The position numbers and the translations under genes were made by a program. The notes below the pieces were generated by a model, which saw only the letters and a list, made by a program, of their open reading frames with translations, had not been told where the DNA came from and searched no databases. From NVTR01 sp036479015 (GTDB lineage: Bacteria; Pseudomonadota; Alphaproteobacteria; Rhodobacterales; Rhodobacteraceae): DNA of 63,363 nt. The first letter of the stretch is position 1. Every line of letters begins with the position of its first letter. The stretch covers positions 1 to 63,363 of the forward strand of contig JAZGFB010000008.1 in the NCBI GenBank assembly GCA_036479015.1, given 5' to 3'. Of this stretch, positions 21,845 through 30,017 are shown piece by piece.

Positions 21845-22624
21845 ATGGTTGAACTAACACTGCCAAAGAACAGCAAGATACGGGTCGGAAAAACCTGGCC
21901 AAAACCGGAAGGCGCCAGCAATATTCGTAAGGTTTCGGTATATCGTTGGAGCCCGGAAGACGGTGAAAACCCGCGGGTCGATACGTATTTTGTTGATATG
22001 GACACCTGCGGCCCCATGGTTCTGGACGTGCTGATCAAGATCAAAAACGAAATTGATCCCAGCCTGACATTTCGGCGGTCATGTCGCGAAGGTATCTGTG
22101 GATCCTGTGCCATGAACATTGACGGTATCAACACGCTGGCCTGCACCTATGGCATGGATGAGATCAAGGGTGACATCAAGATTTACCCGCTGCCCCATAC
22201 CGAAGTGGTTAAGGATCTGATCCCTGATCTGACGCATTTTTATGCCCAGCACGCCAGCATCATGCCCTGGCTGGAAACCAAAACCAACCGCCCGGCCAAG
22301 GAATGGAAGCAGTCTATTGAAGACCGCGAAAAGCTGGACGGGCTGTATGAATGCGTCATGTGCGCCTGCTGTTCCACCAGCTGCCCCAGCTATTGGTGGA
22401 ATTCAGATCGCTACCTGGGCCCGGCGGCATTGTTGCACGCGAACCGCTGGATCAAAGACAGTCGCGATGAGGCAACAGGTGAGCGTCTGGACGATCTGGA
22501 AGATCCGTTCAAACTGTACCGCTGTCACACCATCATGAACTGCACCAAGACCTGCCCCAAGGGTCTAAACCCGGCCAAATCAATTGCCGAGATCAAGAAA
22601 ATGATGGTGGAGCGGCAGGTTTAG
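21845..22624 (+). CDS. sdhB: Succinate dehydrogenase iron-sulphur subunit
   Basis: A 259-residue iron-sulphur protein passing electrons from FAD to quinone. The N-terminal ferredoxin domain has SCREGICGSCAMNIDGINTLAC (about 78-99) for [2Fe-2S]. The C-terminal domain has CVMCACCSTSCPSYWW (about 170) for [4Fe-4S] and CHTIMNCTKTCPKGLNP (about 227) for [3Fe-4S], with the fourth ligand set shared between the motifs. Last gene of sdhCDAB. Its TAG overlaps the deoD stop on the other strand, so the two convergent genes share four bases and no terminator hairpin fits between them. Confidence 0.98.
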   Translation: MVELTLPKNSKIRVGKTWPKPEGASNIRKVSVYRWSPEDGENPRVDTYFVDMDTCGPMVLDVLIKIKNEIDPSLTFRRSCREGICGSCAMNIDGINTLACTYGMDEIKGDIKIYPLPHTEVVKDLIPDLTHFYAQHASIMPWLETKTNRPAKEWKQSIEDREKLDGLYECVMCACCSTSCPSYWWNSDRYLGPAALLHANRWIKDSRDEATGERLDDLEDPFKLYRCHTIMNCTKTCPKGLNPAKSIAEIKKMMVERQV

Positions 22625-23325
22625 GAAAACGCCGCCTCAAGCGCAATTTCCACCATGTCGCCAAAGCTGGTTTCACGTTGCTCTGATGGCAGCGCGTCAC
22701 CGGTGATCAGGTGATCCGATACCGTCAATATGGCCAGGGCGCGGCGCTGGTAGCGTGCGGCCAGGGTGTACAGTTCGGCCGCCTCCATTTCCACGCCCAG
22801 AATGCCGTGGCGGGTCATTTCGCGGGTCAGGTCGGGGCGCTCATCGTAAAACGTATCCGATGAATATATCCCGCCCACATGGGTGCCAACGTCAACCTTT
22901 TGGGCGGCTGTTACGGCAGCGCTGAGCAGGGAATAATCAGCGCAAGGCGAGAAATCCAATTCCCGGAAAATTGTGCTGGACGGTGTGGCGATAGCGGTTG
23001 TGGTCATGGCTATAATAATATCGCGCACCGCGACATGTTCCTGCATGGCACCGCAAGACCCTATGCGGATCAGGGTTTTGGCATCGTAATCTTTGATCAG
23101 TTCATTAACGTAAATCGACAGGCTGGGCATGCCCATGCCAGAGCCCTGTATGGTGACACGGTTGCCCCTATAGGTGCCGGTAAAACCCAGCATGCCGCGG
23201 GTCTCATTGACCAGTTTGGCATCTTTCAGGAACTTTTGCGCTGCCCATTTGGCGCGGTAGGGATCGCCGGGTAACAGAACGGTTTCGGCGATTTCGCCGG
23301 GTTTGGCACCGATGTGGAATGTCAT
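22621..23325 (-). CDS. deoD: Purine-nucleoside phosphorylase, DeoD type
   Basis: A 234-residue hexameric-type phosphorylase that splits purine nucleosides to base and ribose-1-phosphate. Visible: ETVLLPGDPYRAKWAAQ at 14-30, GTYRGNRVTIQGSGMGMPSLSIY at 50-72 (phosphate and nucleoside site), IRIGSCGAM near 86, GVEMEAAELYTLA near 178, and TVSDHLITGDALPSEQR near 200 with the catalytic Asp. It salvages nucleosides imported, perhaps, by the BMP-type transporter at 34109-38743, though the genes are not linked. It is convergent with sdhB. The frame starts MTFHIGAKPGEIAE as in the family. Confidence 0.97.
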   Translation of the reverse strand: MTFHIGAKPGEIAETVLLPGDPYRAKWAAQKFLKDAKLVNETRGMLGFTGTYRGNRVTIQGSGMGMPSLSIYVNELIKDYDAKTLIRIGSCGAMQEHVAVRDIIIAMTTTAIATPSSTIFRELDFSPCADYSLLSAAVTAAQKVDVGTHVGGIYSSDTFYDERPDLTREMTRHGILGVEMEAAELYTLAARYQRRALAILTVSDHLITGDALPSEQRETSFGDMVEIALEAAFS

Positions 23326-23436
23326 GATGAACCCTTTCTATTTGCCGTGAACATAGCGCGGTATTTTGAAAGGGAAAAGAGCTGAGTGAAGCATGAATTT
23401 TCGCAGAAAATTCACAACGTTTTTTCTGCGAAAAAA

Positions 23437-25386
23437 CTAAGGTGTCACAAGTTCAACAATATCAAACATAATCTGGTTCAGTTTGAAATCTTTTGGCGTG
23501 TAAATCCGCGATACCCCCAGTTTTTGCAAACGCTTGGCATCCTGATCCGGGATGATACCGCCAACGATCAGCGGGATATATGTCAGGCCCCGTTTTTTCA
23601 TCAGGTCAACCAATTCTTCCACCAAAGTGATATGACTGCCCGATAATATCGACAGCCCGATCACATGGGCATCTTGGCTGTGGGCGACATCAATAATTTC
23701 GGCAGGGGTCAGGCGGATGCCATCATAGACGATATCCATGCCGCAATCACGGGCCCGCACGGCGATCTGTTCGGCACCATTGGAATGACCATCCAGGCCG
23801 GGCTTTGCCACCAGGAATTTCAGGCGCCGGCCTAATGTGTCGGAAACCACATCAACGGCCGCGCGAATTTCATCCAACCCGCCGGTTTGGTTAGAGGGTG
23901 ATTTTGACACACCGGTTGGCGCGCGGTATTGCCCGAAAGCCGCGCGTACAACATCGCCCCATTCCCCGGTGGTGGCCCCGGCGCGCGCCGCTTTGACCGA
24001 GGGGCCCATAAGGTTTTCACCCGATTTTGCAGCCGCGCGAAGGTCAGCCAGTGCAGATGTGACTGCCGCCCCATCGCGCGCTTGTTTCCAGGCGTTTAGA
24101 CGGGCAATCTGGTCAGCTTCGGCCCCCTTATCGGCAACCATGATCGCCCCATCACCAGATGTCAGTGGGCTGGGTTCGCCGTCACTCCAGCGGTTCACCC
24201 CGACAATGGTGGTGTCACCGGTTTCGATGCGCCCGATACGGGCGGCATTGGCGTCAACCAGTCGGGATTTCATGTAATCTATAGAATTGATCGCCCCGCC
24301 CATGGCATCAATTTGTGCCAGTTCGGCGCGGGCACCATCTTTTAGGGTTTCAACCTTGCGGGTTATCGCCGGGTTGCCGTCAAACAGGTCGTCATATTCC
24401 AACAGGTCGCTTTCATAGGCCAGGATCTGCTGCATGCGCAGGGACCATTGCTGATCCCAGGGTCGGGGCAGGCCCAGGGCTTCGTTCCAGGCGGGCAATT
24501 GTACGGCGCGGGCACGGGCGTTTTTGGACAGGGTCACGGCCAGCATTTCGATCAATATGCGATAAACGTTGTTTTCTGGCTGCTGCTCGGTCAGGCCCAG
24601 GGAATTGACCTGTACCCCATAGCGAAACCGGCGGAATTTTGCGTCCTTAACGCCATAGCGCTCGCGGGTAATTTCATCCCACAGTTCAACGAAAGCGCGC
24701 ATTTTGCACATTTCGGTCACAAAGCGGATGCCGGCATTCACAAAGAACGAGATCCGCCCGACCATGGCAGGGAAATGTTCGGGCGCGACCTTGCCGCGTA
24801 GATCATCCAGCACCGCGCAGGCCGTGGCCAGGGCAAAGGCCAGTTCTTGTTCGGGTGTCGCGCCTGCCTCTTGCAAATGATATGAACATACGTTCATCGG
24901 GTTCCATTTGGGCAGATGCTCACGGGTATAAGCGGCGACATCGGTGATCATGCGCAGGCTGGGTTCCGGTGGGCAGATATAGGTGCCGCGCGACAGGTAT
25001 TCTTTGATGATGTCGTTTTGCACCGTGCCTTGTAGGGCGCAAACATCGGCCCCTTGTTTTTCGGCCGTTACGATATAGAGCGCCAGCAACCAGGGGGCTG
25101 TGGCGTTGATCGTCATCGATGTGTTCATCTGATCCAGTGGGATTTGGTCAAACAGGGCCGTCATATCGCCCAGATGGTTGATCGGGACGCCGACTTTGCC
25201 GACCTCACCGCGGGCCAGTTCATGGTCACTGTCATAGCCGGTTTGGGTGGGCAGATCGAAAGCCACAGACAGCCCGGTTTGACCGCGGGCCAAATTGGCG
25301 CGGTACAGCGCGTTGGATGCTTTGGCGGTTGAATGCCCGGCATAGGTGCGAAACAACCAGGGGCGGGTTTTTGGGGTTTCGGTCAC
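23437..25386 (-). CDS. ecm: Ethylmalonyl-CoA mutase (MeaA-type, B12-dependent)
   Basis: A 649-residue adenosylcobalamin-dependent mutase converting ethylmalonyl-CoA to methylsuccinyl-CoA. The N-terminal TIM barrel (RPWLFRTYAGHSTAKASNALYRANLARGQTGL-type start, substrate loop FDLPTQTGYDSDHELARGEVG) and the length match MeaA/Ecm rather than the roughly 720-residue methylmalonyl-CoA mutase. The C-terminal B12 domain from about residue 515 has the lower-ligand motif in KPGLDGHSNGAEQ. It belongs with ccr, mch and mcl2 in acetyl-CoA assimilation. A CTGC-ACT-GCAG motif lies 74 bp upstream of the start. Confidence 0.95.
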   Translation of the reverse strand: MTETPKTRPWLFRTYAGHSTAKASNALYRANLARGQTGLSVAFDLPTQTGYDSDHELARGEVGKVGVPINHLGDMTALFDQIPLDQMNTSMTINATAPWLLALYIVTAEKQGADVCALQGTVQNDIIKEYLSRGTYICPPEPSLRMITDVAAYTREHLPKWNPMNVCSYHLQEAGATPEQELAFALATACAVLDDLRGKVAPEHFPAMVGRISFFVNAGIRFVTEMCKMRAFVELWDEITRERYGVKDAKFRRFRYGVQVNSLGLTEQQPENNVYRILIEMLAVTLSKNARARAVQLPAWNEALGLPRPWDQQWSLRMQQILAYESDLLEYDDLFDGNPAITRKVETLKDGARAELAQIDAMGGAINSIDYMKSRLVDANAARIGRIETGDTTIVGVNRWSDGEPSPLTSGDGAIMVADKGAEADQIARLNAWKQARDGAAVTSALADLRAAAKSGENLMGPSVKAARAGATTGEWGDVVRAAFGQYRAPTGVSKSPSNQTGGLDEIRAAVDVVSDTLGRRLKFLVAKPGLDGHSNGAEQIAVRARDCGMDIVYDGIRLTPAEIIDVAHSQDAHVIGLSILSGSHITLVEELVDLMKKRGLTYIPLIVGGIIPDQDAKRLQKLGVSRIYTPKDFKLNQIMFDIVELVTP

Positions 25387-25459
25387 TTGGCGAGATTCCG
25401 TCGTGCAAGAAAATTACATTTTTGCAGCGCGCGCCGCAATAAGGTTTTAAGCACAATTA

Positions 25460-25470
25460 CTGCACTGCAG
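25460..25470. promoter_or_regulatory. CTGC-ACT-GCAG motif upstream of ecm (PhaR-like)
   Basis: A perfect CTGC-N3-GCAG, followed after four bases by a further TGCAG. It lies 74 bp before the ecm start, much as the mdh motif lies 66 bp before mdh. The near copy before phaR shares the ACT spacer. Confidence 0.5.
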
Positions 25471-25491
25471 CAAGTGCAGCCCGCGATCAGG

Positions 25492-25523
25492 TAAAAACGA
25501 CGCGCCAAACTGGGCGGCGCGTC
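25492..25523 (-). terminator. Terminator behind the small exported-protein gene
   Basis: Minus strand: GACGCGCC-GCCCAGTTT-GGCGCGTC followed by GTTTTTAC. An 8-bp GC-rich stem and a U-run, 23 bp after the stop of the 25547-25882 gene. Confidence 0.8.
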
Positions 25524-25546
25524 CATTGTTCTATTGAAAAGCCGGG

Positions 25547-25882
25547 TTAGTTATAGGTGAAAGTCCCGATCTCACAGATGTTGATGTTCTTTTTCACCAA
25601 AACATCGCCGTCATCAAATTCGGCGCGGAAATCAAATTTGCAATAGCCGCTGCCGTCATCAAAATTGATTGTCACCTGGGAATGGGCTTTTAGGACGTCG
25701 CTGCCCAATATGTCTTCTTCCCAGGAATCTGACCCTTTGTTTGAGCCGTAAAACCGAACGATCGTGAAATCTGTATTATTCACAATGGTGACCCGTCGAT
25801 CCAGCGCAAGGGCCGGTAAGGCAGAGCTAAGGGTAACGGCCGTTGCGGCCAGTGCTGCAAGAAATTGGCGTCTTAGTATCAT
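25547..25882 (-). CDS. Small exported hypothetical protein
   Basis: A 111-residue protein with an N-terminal signal (MILRRQFLAALAATAVTLSSALPALA, cleavage near 26). The mature part, LDRRVTIVNNTDFTIVRFYGSN followed by many Asp residues, is a beta-rich domain with two Cys (GYCKFDFR and INICEIG) suitable for a disulphide. It ends FTYN. I recall similar short periplasmic proteins in Rhodobacterales but no function. I set the start at ATG 25882, preceded by GGAGAC, because the upstream extension to 25996 lacks signal-peptide logic. It ends in a strong terminator and stands alone between ecm and the acyltransferase. Confidence 0.8.
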   Translation of the reverse strand: MILRRQFLAALAATAVTLSSALPALALDRRVTIVNNTDFTIVRFYGSNKGSDSWEEDILGSDVLKAHSQVTINFDDGSGYCKFDFRAEFDDGDVLVKKNINICEIGTFTYN

Positions 25883-26039
25883 GATGTCTCCTATCGGTGT
25901 TTTAGCAATTATGTTGGTCGAAAAATAATTGTTGGCAACAAACACGTCCCAGATGTCGATAATATGGTGCGAATGTGCCACGTAAGGGATTATCACACGC
26001 CGGATTTACCCCGGCGATGTTTCCTGTCACGGTGCGTAA

Positions 26040-27404
26040 ATGTTTCAGACTGTCCAACTGCCCCTGTGGCTTCTTGTTCTTATCCTTGCATTTGCGATCG
26101 TGACGGCGCTGTCACATTTTCTGTTGCCGTCGGTACGCTGGTTTTTTCGCCGCCGGATGGAAAGGGTGGTGGCGCGCCTGAATGAACGGCTTGAACGCCC
26201 GATTGAGCCGTTCAAGCTGGCCCGGCGTCACGACATGATCCAGCGCCTTAGCTATGATGCTAAGGTAATGGAGGCCGTGGGTGAACGCGCCCAAGAGGCA
26301 GAAATACCTGAAGATGTCGCCTTTCAGGAAGCCCAGGGATATGCCCGCGAAATAGTGCCATCCTTTAGCGCCAGCGCCTATTTCGGCTTTGCCATCAAAT
26401 TTGCCCGCTGGATCAGCCAGGGTTTTTACCGGGTGCGCCTTGGCTATTTTGACGAAGGCGCGATCGCCAAGATCGGGCCCAATTCAACCGTTGTATTCAT
26501 CATGAACCACCGCTCAAACATGGATTATGTGCTGGTGACATATCTGGCGGCAGAACGCTCTGCGCTGTCCTATGCGGTGGGCGAATGGGCGCGGGTTTGG
26601 CCGTTGTCGCGGCTGATTAAGGCGATGGGCGCCTATTTTATCCGCCGCCGCTCACGCAATGATCTGTATCGTCGGGTGCTGGCGCGTTATGTGCAAATGG
26701 CCACGGCAGGCGGCGTGGCGCAGGCCGTATTTCCCGAAGGCGGGCTAAGCCTGAATGGTAAGGTAGGTGAGCCAAAGCTGGGCCTGCTGAATTACATTGT
26801 GTCAGATTTTGACCCGGAAAAGGGGCGTGACGTTGCCTTTGTGCCGGTTGCTCTGAATTATGACCGGGTGTTTGAAGACCGGGTTCTTGTGGCGGCCTCA
26901 GAGGCGGGGGTGCGAAAGTTCCGGTTTCACTGGAGCTCGGCCGTTCGCTATGTGTTCAAACACCTGTATCAGCGCCTGACAGGTGGGTTTTTACGGTTTG
27001 GCTATGCCGCCGTTAGTTTTGGTGAACCGCTGTCATTGGCGGAATTTTCCAAGGGCAAAAAAGGCGATGTGACAAAGGATATCGGCCGCGAACTGATGCG
27101 CCGTATCCGCAAAATTGTGCCAGTGCTGCCTTTGCCGCTGGTGTGTTACTGCCTGCTGAACAGTGACGGGCCGTTCACCCGGGATGCTCTGGTTGATCTG
27201 GCATGTGAAAAACGAAAACTGCTATTGGCCAACGGTGCCCATGTGCGGCCCAAGGGCGGGGTGCCTGAAGAAGAGATCAACGTCGCGCTAAACCATTTGC
27301 TGATGCGCAAGCTGATTGTCGAAACGCAAACCGGTATCAGCATCAATTCCAAGGAACGCGTGTTGCTGGAATATTATGCCAATACCATTGCGCATTTGTT
27401 TTAA
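26040..27404 (+). CDS. Glycerol-3-phosphate / lysophosphatidate acyltransferase-like protein
   Basis: A 454-residue PlsC-superfamily protein (PF01553). One N-terminal membrane helix (about 8-30) precedes a helical region. The acyltransferase domain has FIMNHRSNMDYVLV near residue 152 (catalytic H-X4-D), AYFIRRRSRNDLYRRVLA near 197, and FPEGGLSLNGKVGEPKLGLL near 232. A long C-terminal region of about 150 residues follows, as in PlsB-like proteins. It should acylate a glycerol-phosphate acceptor at the inner membrane. Which acceptor and position cannot be read. Monocistronic between divergent and co-directional genes, starting at ATG 26040. Confidence 0.85.
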   Translation: MFQTVQLPLWLLVLILAFAIVTALSHFLLPSVRWFFRRRMERVVARLNERLERPIEPFKLARRHDMIQRLSYDAKVMEAVGERAQEAEIPEDVAFQEAQGYAREIVPSFSASAYFGFAIKFARWISQGFYRVRLGYFDEGAIAKIGPNSTVVFIMNHRSNMDYVLVTYLAAERSALSYAVGEWARVWPLSRLIKAMGAYFIRRRSRNDLYRRVLARYVQMATAGGVAQAVFPEGGLSLNGKVGEPKLGLLNYIVSDFDPEKGRDVAFVPVALNYDRVFEDRVLVAASEAGVRKFRFHWSSAVRYVFKHLYQRLTGGFLRFGYAAVSFGEPLSLAEFSKGKKGDVTKDIGRELMRRIRKIVPVLPLPLVCYCLLNSDGPFTRDALVDLACEKRKLLLANGAHVRPKGGVPEEEINVALNHLLMRKLIVETQTGISINSKERVLLEYYANTIAHLF

Positions 27405-27553
27405 GGCTGTTGGCGTTGAAATAATGCGGAATTGGCCGCGTTATAAAATTACAAAACATTGCCTATTTTGGTTGCAATATTTCTTGCCCGGTAATAAATG
27501 ACGGAAAGGCCGCTGCGATTTTGCAGTGCGGCAATCTGATCGGAGCTACACCC

Positions 27554-28831
27554 GTGAGCAACCAGAGCACCCCCACCGCCGCCCATAAAGATCTGTATGA
27601 GGTCGGGGAAATTCCGCCTATGGGCCATGTGCCAAGCCAAATGTATGCCTGGGCAATCCGACGTGAGCGTCACGGTGAGCCAGATAAATCCATGCAGCTG
27701 GAAACCGTTGATGTCCCGGAAATTGACAGCCATGGTGTGCTGGTTCTGGTGATGGCGGCCGGGGTAAATTATAACGGCGTCTGGGCCGGGCTTGGGGTGC
27801 CGATCAGCCCATTTGATATACACAAAGAAGACTATCATATCGCGGGTTCTGACGCGTCGGGCATTGTCTGGGCGGTGGGTGAAAAAGTGACCCGCTGGAA
27901 AGTTGGCGATGAGGTGGTGATCCACTGCAATCAGGACAATGGCGATGATGAAGAATGCAACGGGGGGGACCCGATGTATTCCGCCAGCCAGCGGATCTGG
28001 GGGTATGAAACCCCGGACGGATCATTTGCCCAGTTCACCCGGGTTCAGGCCCAGCAACTGATGCCGCGCCCCAAACATCTGACATGGGAAGAAAGTGCGT
28101 GTTACACCCTGACACTGGCCACCGCATATCGCATGCTATTTGGCCACCAGCCCCATGAATTAAAGCCGGGTCAAAACGTGTTGGTCTGGGGCGCTTCTGG
28201 TGGGCTGGGGTCATTTGCCATCCAACTGATCAAAACCGCCGGTGGCAATGCCATCGGGGTGATATCGGATGAGGATAAGCGCGAATTTGTCATGGGGCTG
28301 GGCGCCAAGGGGGTCATCAACCGCAAAGATTTCAACTGCTGGGGCCAATTGCCGGTGGTGAACAGTGATGACTATAAGACCTGGTTCGGCGAGGTGCGCA
28401 AATTTGGCAAAGCCATTTGGGACATAACCGGTAAGGGCGTCAATGTTGATATGGTGTTTGAGCACCCGGGCGAAGCCACGTTCCCGGTGTCGACATTCGT
28501 GTGTAAAAAGGGCGGCATGGTGGTGATCTGTGCCGGAACCACGGGGTACAACCTGACCATGGATGCGCGCTATGTCTGGATGAACCAGAAACGCATTCAA
28601 GGCAGCCATTTCGCCCATCTAAAGCAGGCGGCGGCGGCAAATAATCTGATGGTCGAACAGCGGATTGATCCGTGTATGTCAGAGGTTTTTTCCTGGGATG
28701 ACATCCCGGCGGCACATCTGAAAATGTTGCGAAATCAGCATAAGCCGGGCAATATGGCAGTGCTGGTTCAAGCCCCAAAAACCGGGCTGCGCACATTGGA
28801 AGATGTGATGAAATCTGCACCAAATACCTGA
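27554..28831 (+). CDS. ccr: Crotonyl-CoA carboxylase/reductase
   Basis: A 425-residue enzyme of the MDR superfamily that reductively carboxylates crotonyl-CoA to ethylmalonyl-CoA with NADPH; it defines the ethylmalonyl-CoA pathway. It matches the known Ccr pattern throughout: KDLYEVGEIPPMGHVP, MYAWAIRRERHGEP, MAAGVNYNGVWAGLG, AGSDASGIVWAVG, HCNQDNGDDEECNGGDP, the NADPH loop VLVWGASGGLGSFAIQLI and FEHPGEATFPVS. I set the start at GTG 27554 with CGGAG upstream; the TTG at 27521 is less likely. The 150-bp upstream region includes CTGC-N6-GCAG at about 27513-27526, too degenerate to call a site. Confidence 0.97.
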   Translation: MSNQSTPTAAHKDLYEVGEIPPMGHVPSQMYAWAIRRERHGEPDKSMQLETVDVPEIDSHGVLVLVMAAGVNYNGVWAGLGVPISPFDIHKEDYHIAGSDASGIVWAVGEKVTRWKVGDEVVIHCNQDNGDDEECNGGDPMYSASQRIWGYETPDGSFAQFTRVQAQQLMPRPKHLTWEESACYTLTLATAYRMLFGHQPHELKPGQNVLVWGASGGLGSFAIQLIKTAGGNAIGVISDEDKREFVMGLGAKGVINRKDFNCWGQLPVVNSDDYKTWFGEVRKFGKAIWDITGKGVNVDMVFEHPGEATFPVSTFVCKKGGMVVICAGTTGYNLTMDARYVWMNQKRIQGSHFAHLKQAAAANNLMVEQRIDPCMSEVFSWDDIPAAHLKMLRNQHKPGNMAVLVQAPKTGLRTLEDVMKSAPNT

Positions 28832-28956
28832 TTCTATTTCCCGGTGGTAACGTTTTAGTTATCCACAGGTATTGGGCGGCTTTTGGGTGAAAGTTAATAG
28901 AATACATAGAATTGGAAATAGATTGCTCGCCATTTATGGGGAGTGTGAATCCGTGA

Positions 28957-28976
28957 GTGTTCAGAATTCAGGACAC
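28957..28976 (+). promoter_or_regulatory. Near-palindromic lux-box-like site upstream of the luxR unit
   Basis: GTGTTC-AGAATTCA-GGACAC, 20 bp with outer arms matching except for one base and AATT at the centre. It lies 50 bp before the 68-residue gene that precedes luxR. Size and symmetry fit a LuxR-type site; binding is not shown. Confidence 0.4.
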
Positions 28977-29025
28977 ATGCTAAGGTTGTGTTTACTTCTT
29001 GTTAACCTTTATTAAAGAGACTAAC

Positions 29026-29232
29026 ATGGCACATAATTGGATTATCGAAGTACTGGCAGACTTAAAGACGTTTGCGGCCGAAAATGGCCTGACCAAGCTG
29101 GCAGGGCAACTGGAAGAAACAGCCCTAGTCGCAACCGTCGAAATCTCGTCCCAAGAGCGGGGCGTTAAAGAACTGGCGAACTGGGAAGTTGAAACCACTG
29201 GAAGAGTTCATAGAACATCTGCAACGCGCTGA
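29026..29232 (+). CDS. 68-residue small protein overlapping luxR
   Basis: MAHNWIIEVLADLKTFAAENGLTKLAGQLEETALV... is predicted mostly helical, with ETTGRVHRTSATR at the C-terminus. ATG 29026 follows AAAGAGA. The last 44 bp overlap luxR in another frame, so the two are translationally linked. I recall short proteins of this type in front of luxR genes of roseobacters but no function. It could be a regulator or partner of the LuxR protein; that is only inference from the linkage. A near-palindrome lies 50 bp upstream. Confidence 0.75.
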   Translation: MAHNWIIEVLADLKTFAAENGLTKLAGQLEETALVATVEISSQERGVKELANWEVETTGRVHRTSATR

Positions 29233-29896
29233 GGCGCTTCAAGACCTTCAATCTGCGACCGAGCGGTTGCGGGAACACTACAAAATCGCCCATATTGTCT
29301 ATCACTGGGTGAACAGCGCAGGCGAACGGTTTGGCGCCGGGACCTATAGTTCAGAATGGGTCGACCGATACCTGGAAAAAGATTACCTGCGAATGGACCC
29401 CGTTATTTTTGGGTGTTTTCAAAGATTTAACCCGGTTGACTGGAAGCAACTTGATTGGTCATCAAAGGGCGCCCGTACATTTTACCAAGAAGCGGTGGAT
29501 TATGGGGTTGGCAATCAGGGCTATACCATCCCTGTGCGCGGGCCCAACGGCCAGTTCGCGCTTTTTACCGCCAACAACAATTGCAACGATGAAAAATGGC
29601 AGGGGTTTATTAACAGCAATGCCCGCGACCTGATGATCATTGCCCATGAATTTAATAAAAAGGCGCTGGATCTAGAGGTTGGATTTACCACGCCTTCCAT
29701 TAACCTGTCGCCACGGGAACAGAGCGTTATGACCTATCTGGCCCGTGGGTTTAGCCGTGCCCAGGCCGCCAAGGAACTTTGCATTTCCGAACATACCCTG
29801 CGGGTCTATATCGAAGCCGCGCGCCATAAGCTTGGTGCAGTAAATACAACCCATGCGGTTGCCAGGGCGCTAAGCTTTGGGGTGATCGTGGTATAA
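29189..29896 (+). CDS. LuxR-family quorum-sensing regulator
   Basis: A 235-residue acyl-homoserine-lactone receptor. Residues about 15-160 form the autoinducer-binding domain (HIVYHWVNSAG, then the conserved FGAGTYSSEWVDRYLEKDYLRMDPVI region with W and D residues, and GNQGYTIPVRGPNGQFALFT). Residues about 168-230 form the LuxR HTH: LSPREQSVMTYLARGFSRAQAAKELCISEHTLRVYIEAARHKLGA. It begins with TTG 29189 after GGGAAG, overlapping the upstream small gene. The luxI gene follows in the same direction. Naming (raiR, luxR1 and so on) cannot be assigned without a tree. Confidence 0.93.
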   Translation: MKPLEEFIEHLQRAEALQDLQSATERLREHYKIAHIVYHWVNSAGERFGAGTYSSEWVDRYLEKDYLRMDPVIFGCFQRFNPVDWKQLDWSSKGARTFYQEAVDYGVGNQGYTIPVRGPNGQFALFTANNNCNDEKWQGFINSNARDLMIIAHEFNKKALDLEVGFTTPSINLSPREQSVMTYLARGFSRAQAAKELCISEHTLRVYIEAARHKLGAVNTTHAVARALSFGVIVV

Positions 29897-29964
29897 ACCC
29901 GGCGCTTTATTTGAAATAACTGAACGCTTTATGACACCGGCGAACGCCTTGGTAGTAAGACGGT

Positions 29965-29985
29965 AACACTTGCTTCCTAAGTGTT
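29965..29985 (+). promoter_or_regulatory. Perfect inverted repeat upstream of luxI (possible lux box)
   Basis: AACACTT-N7-AAGTGTT, perfect 7-bp arms, ending 32 bp before the luxI start. It is suited to bind the adjacent LuxR protein, giving autoinduction. A terminator is less likely because no T-run follows. Confidence 0.5.
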
Positions 29986-30017
29986 CCGGCACCCGTCGGA
30001 TAATCATGGAGCAGTTG

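Noticed and set aside
21772..21852. 26-residue frame MMFQKAVATLPV between sdhA and sdhB
   Set aside because: It touches the sdhA stop as TGATG and overlaps the sdhB start, but it is too short to judge and has no recognisable feature.
29965..29985. Terminator between luxR and luxI
   Set aside because: The perfect 7-bp arms lack a following T-run and the position suits a regulator site; read as possible lux box.
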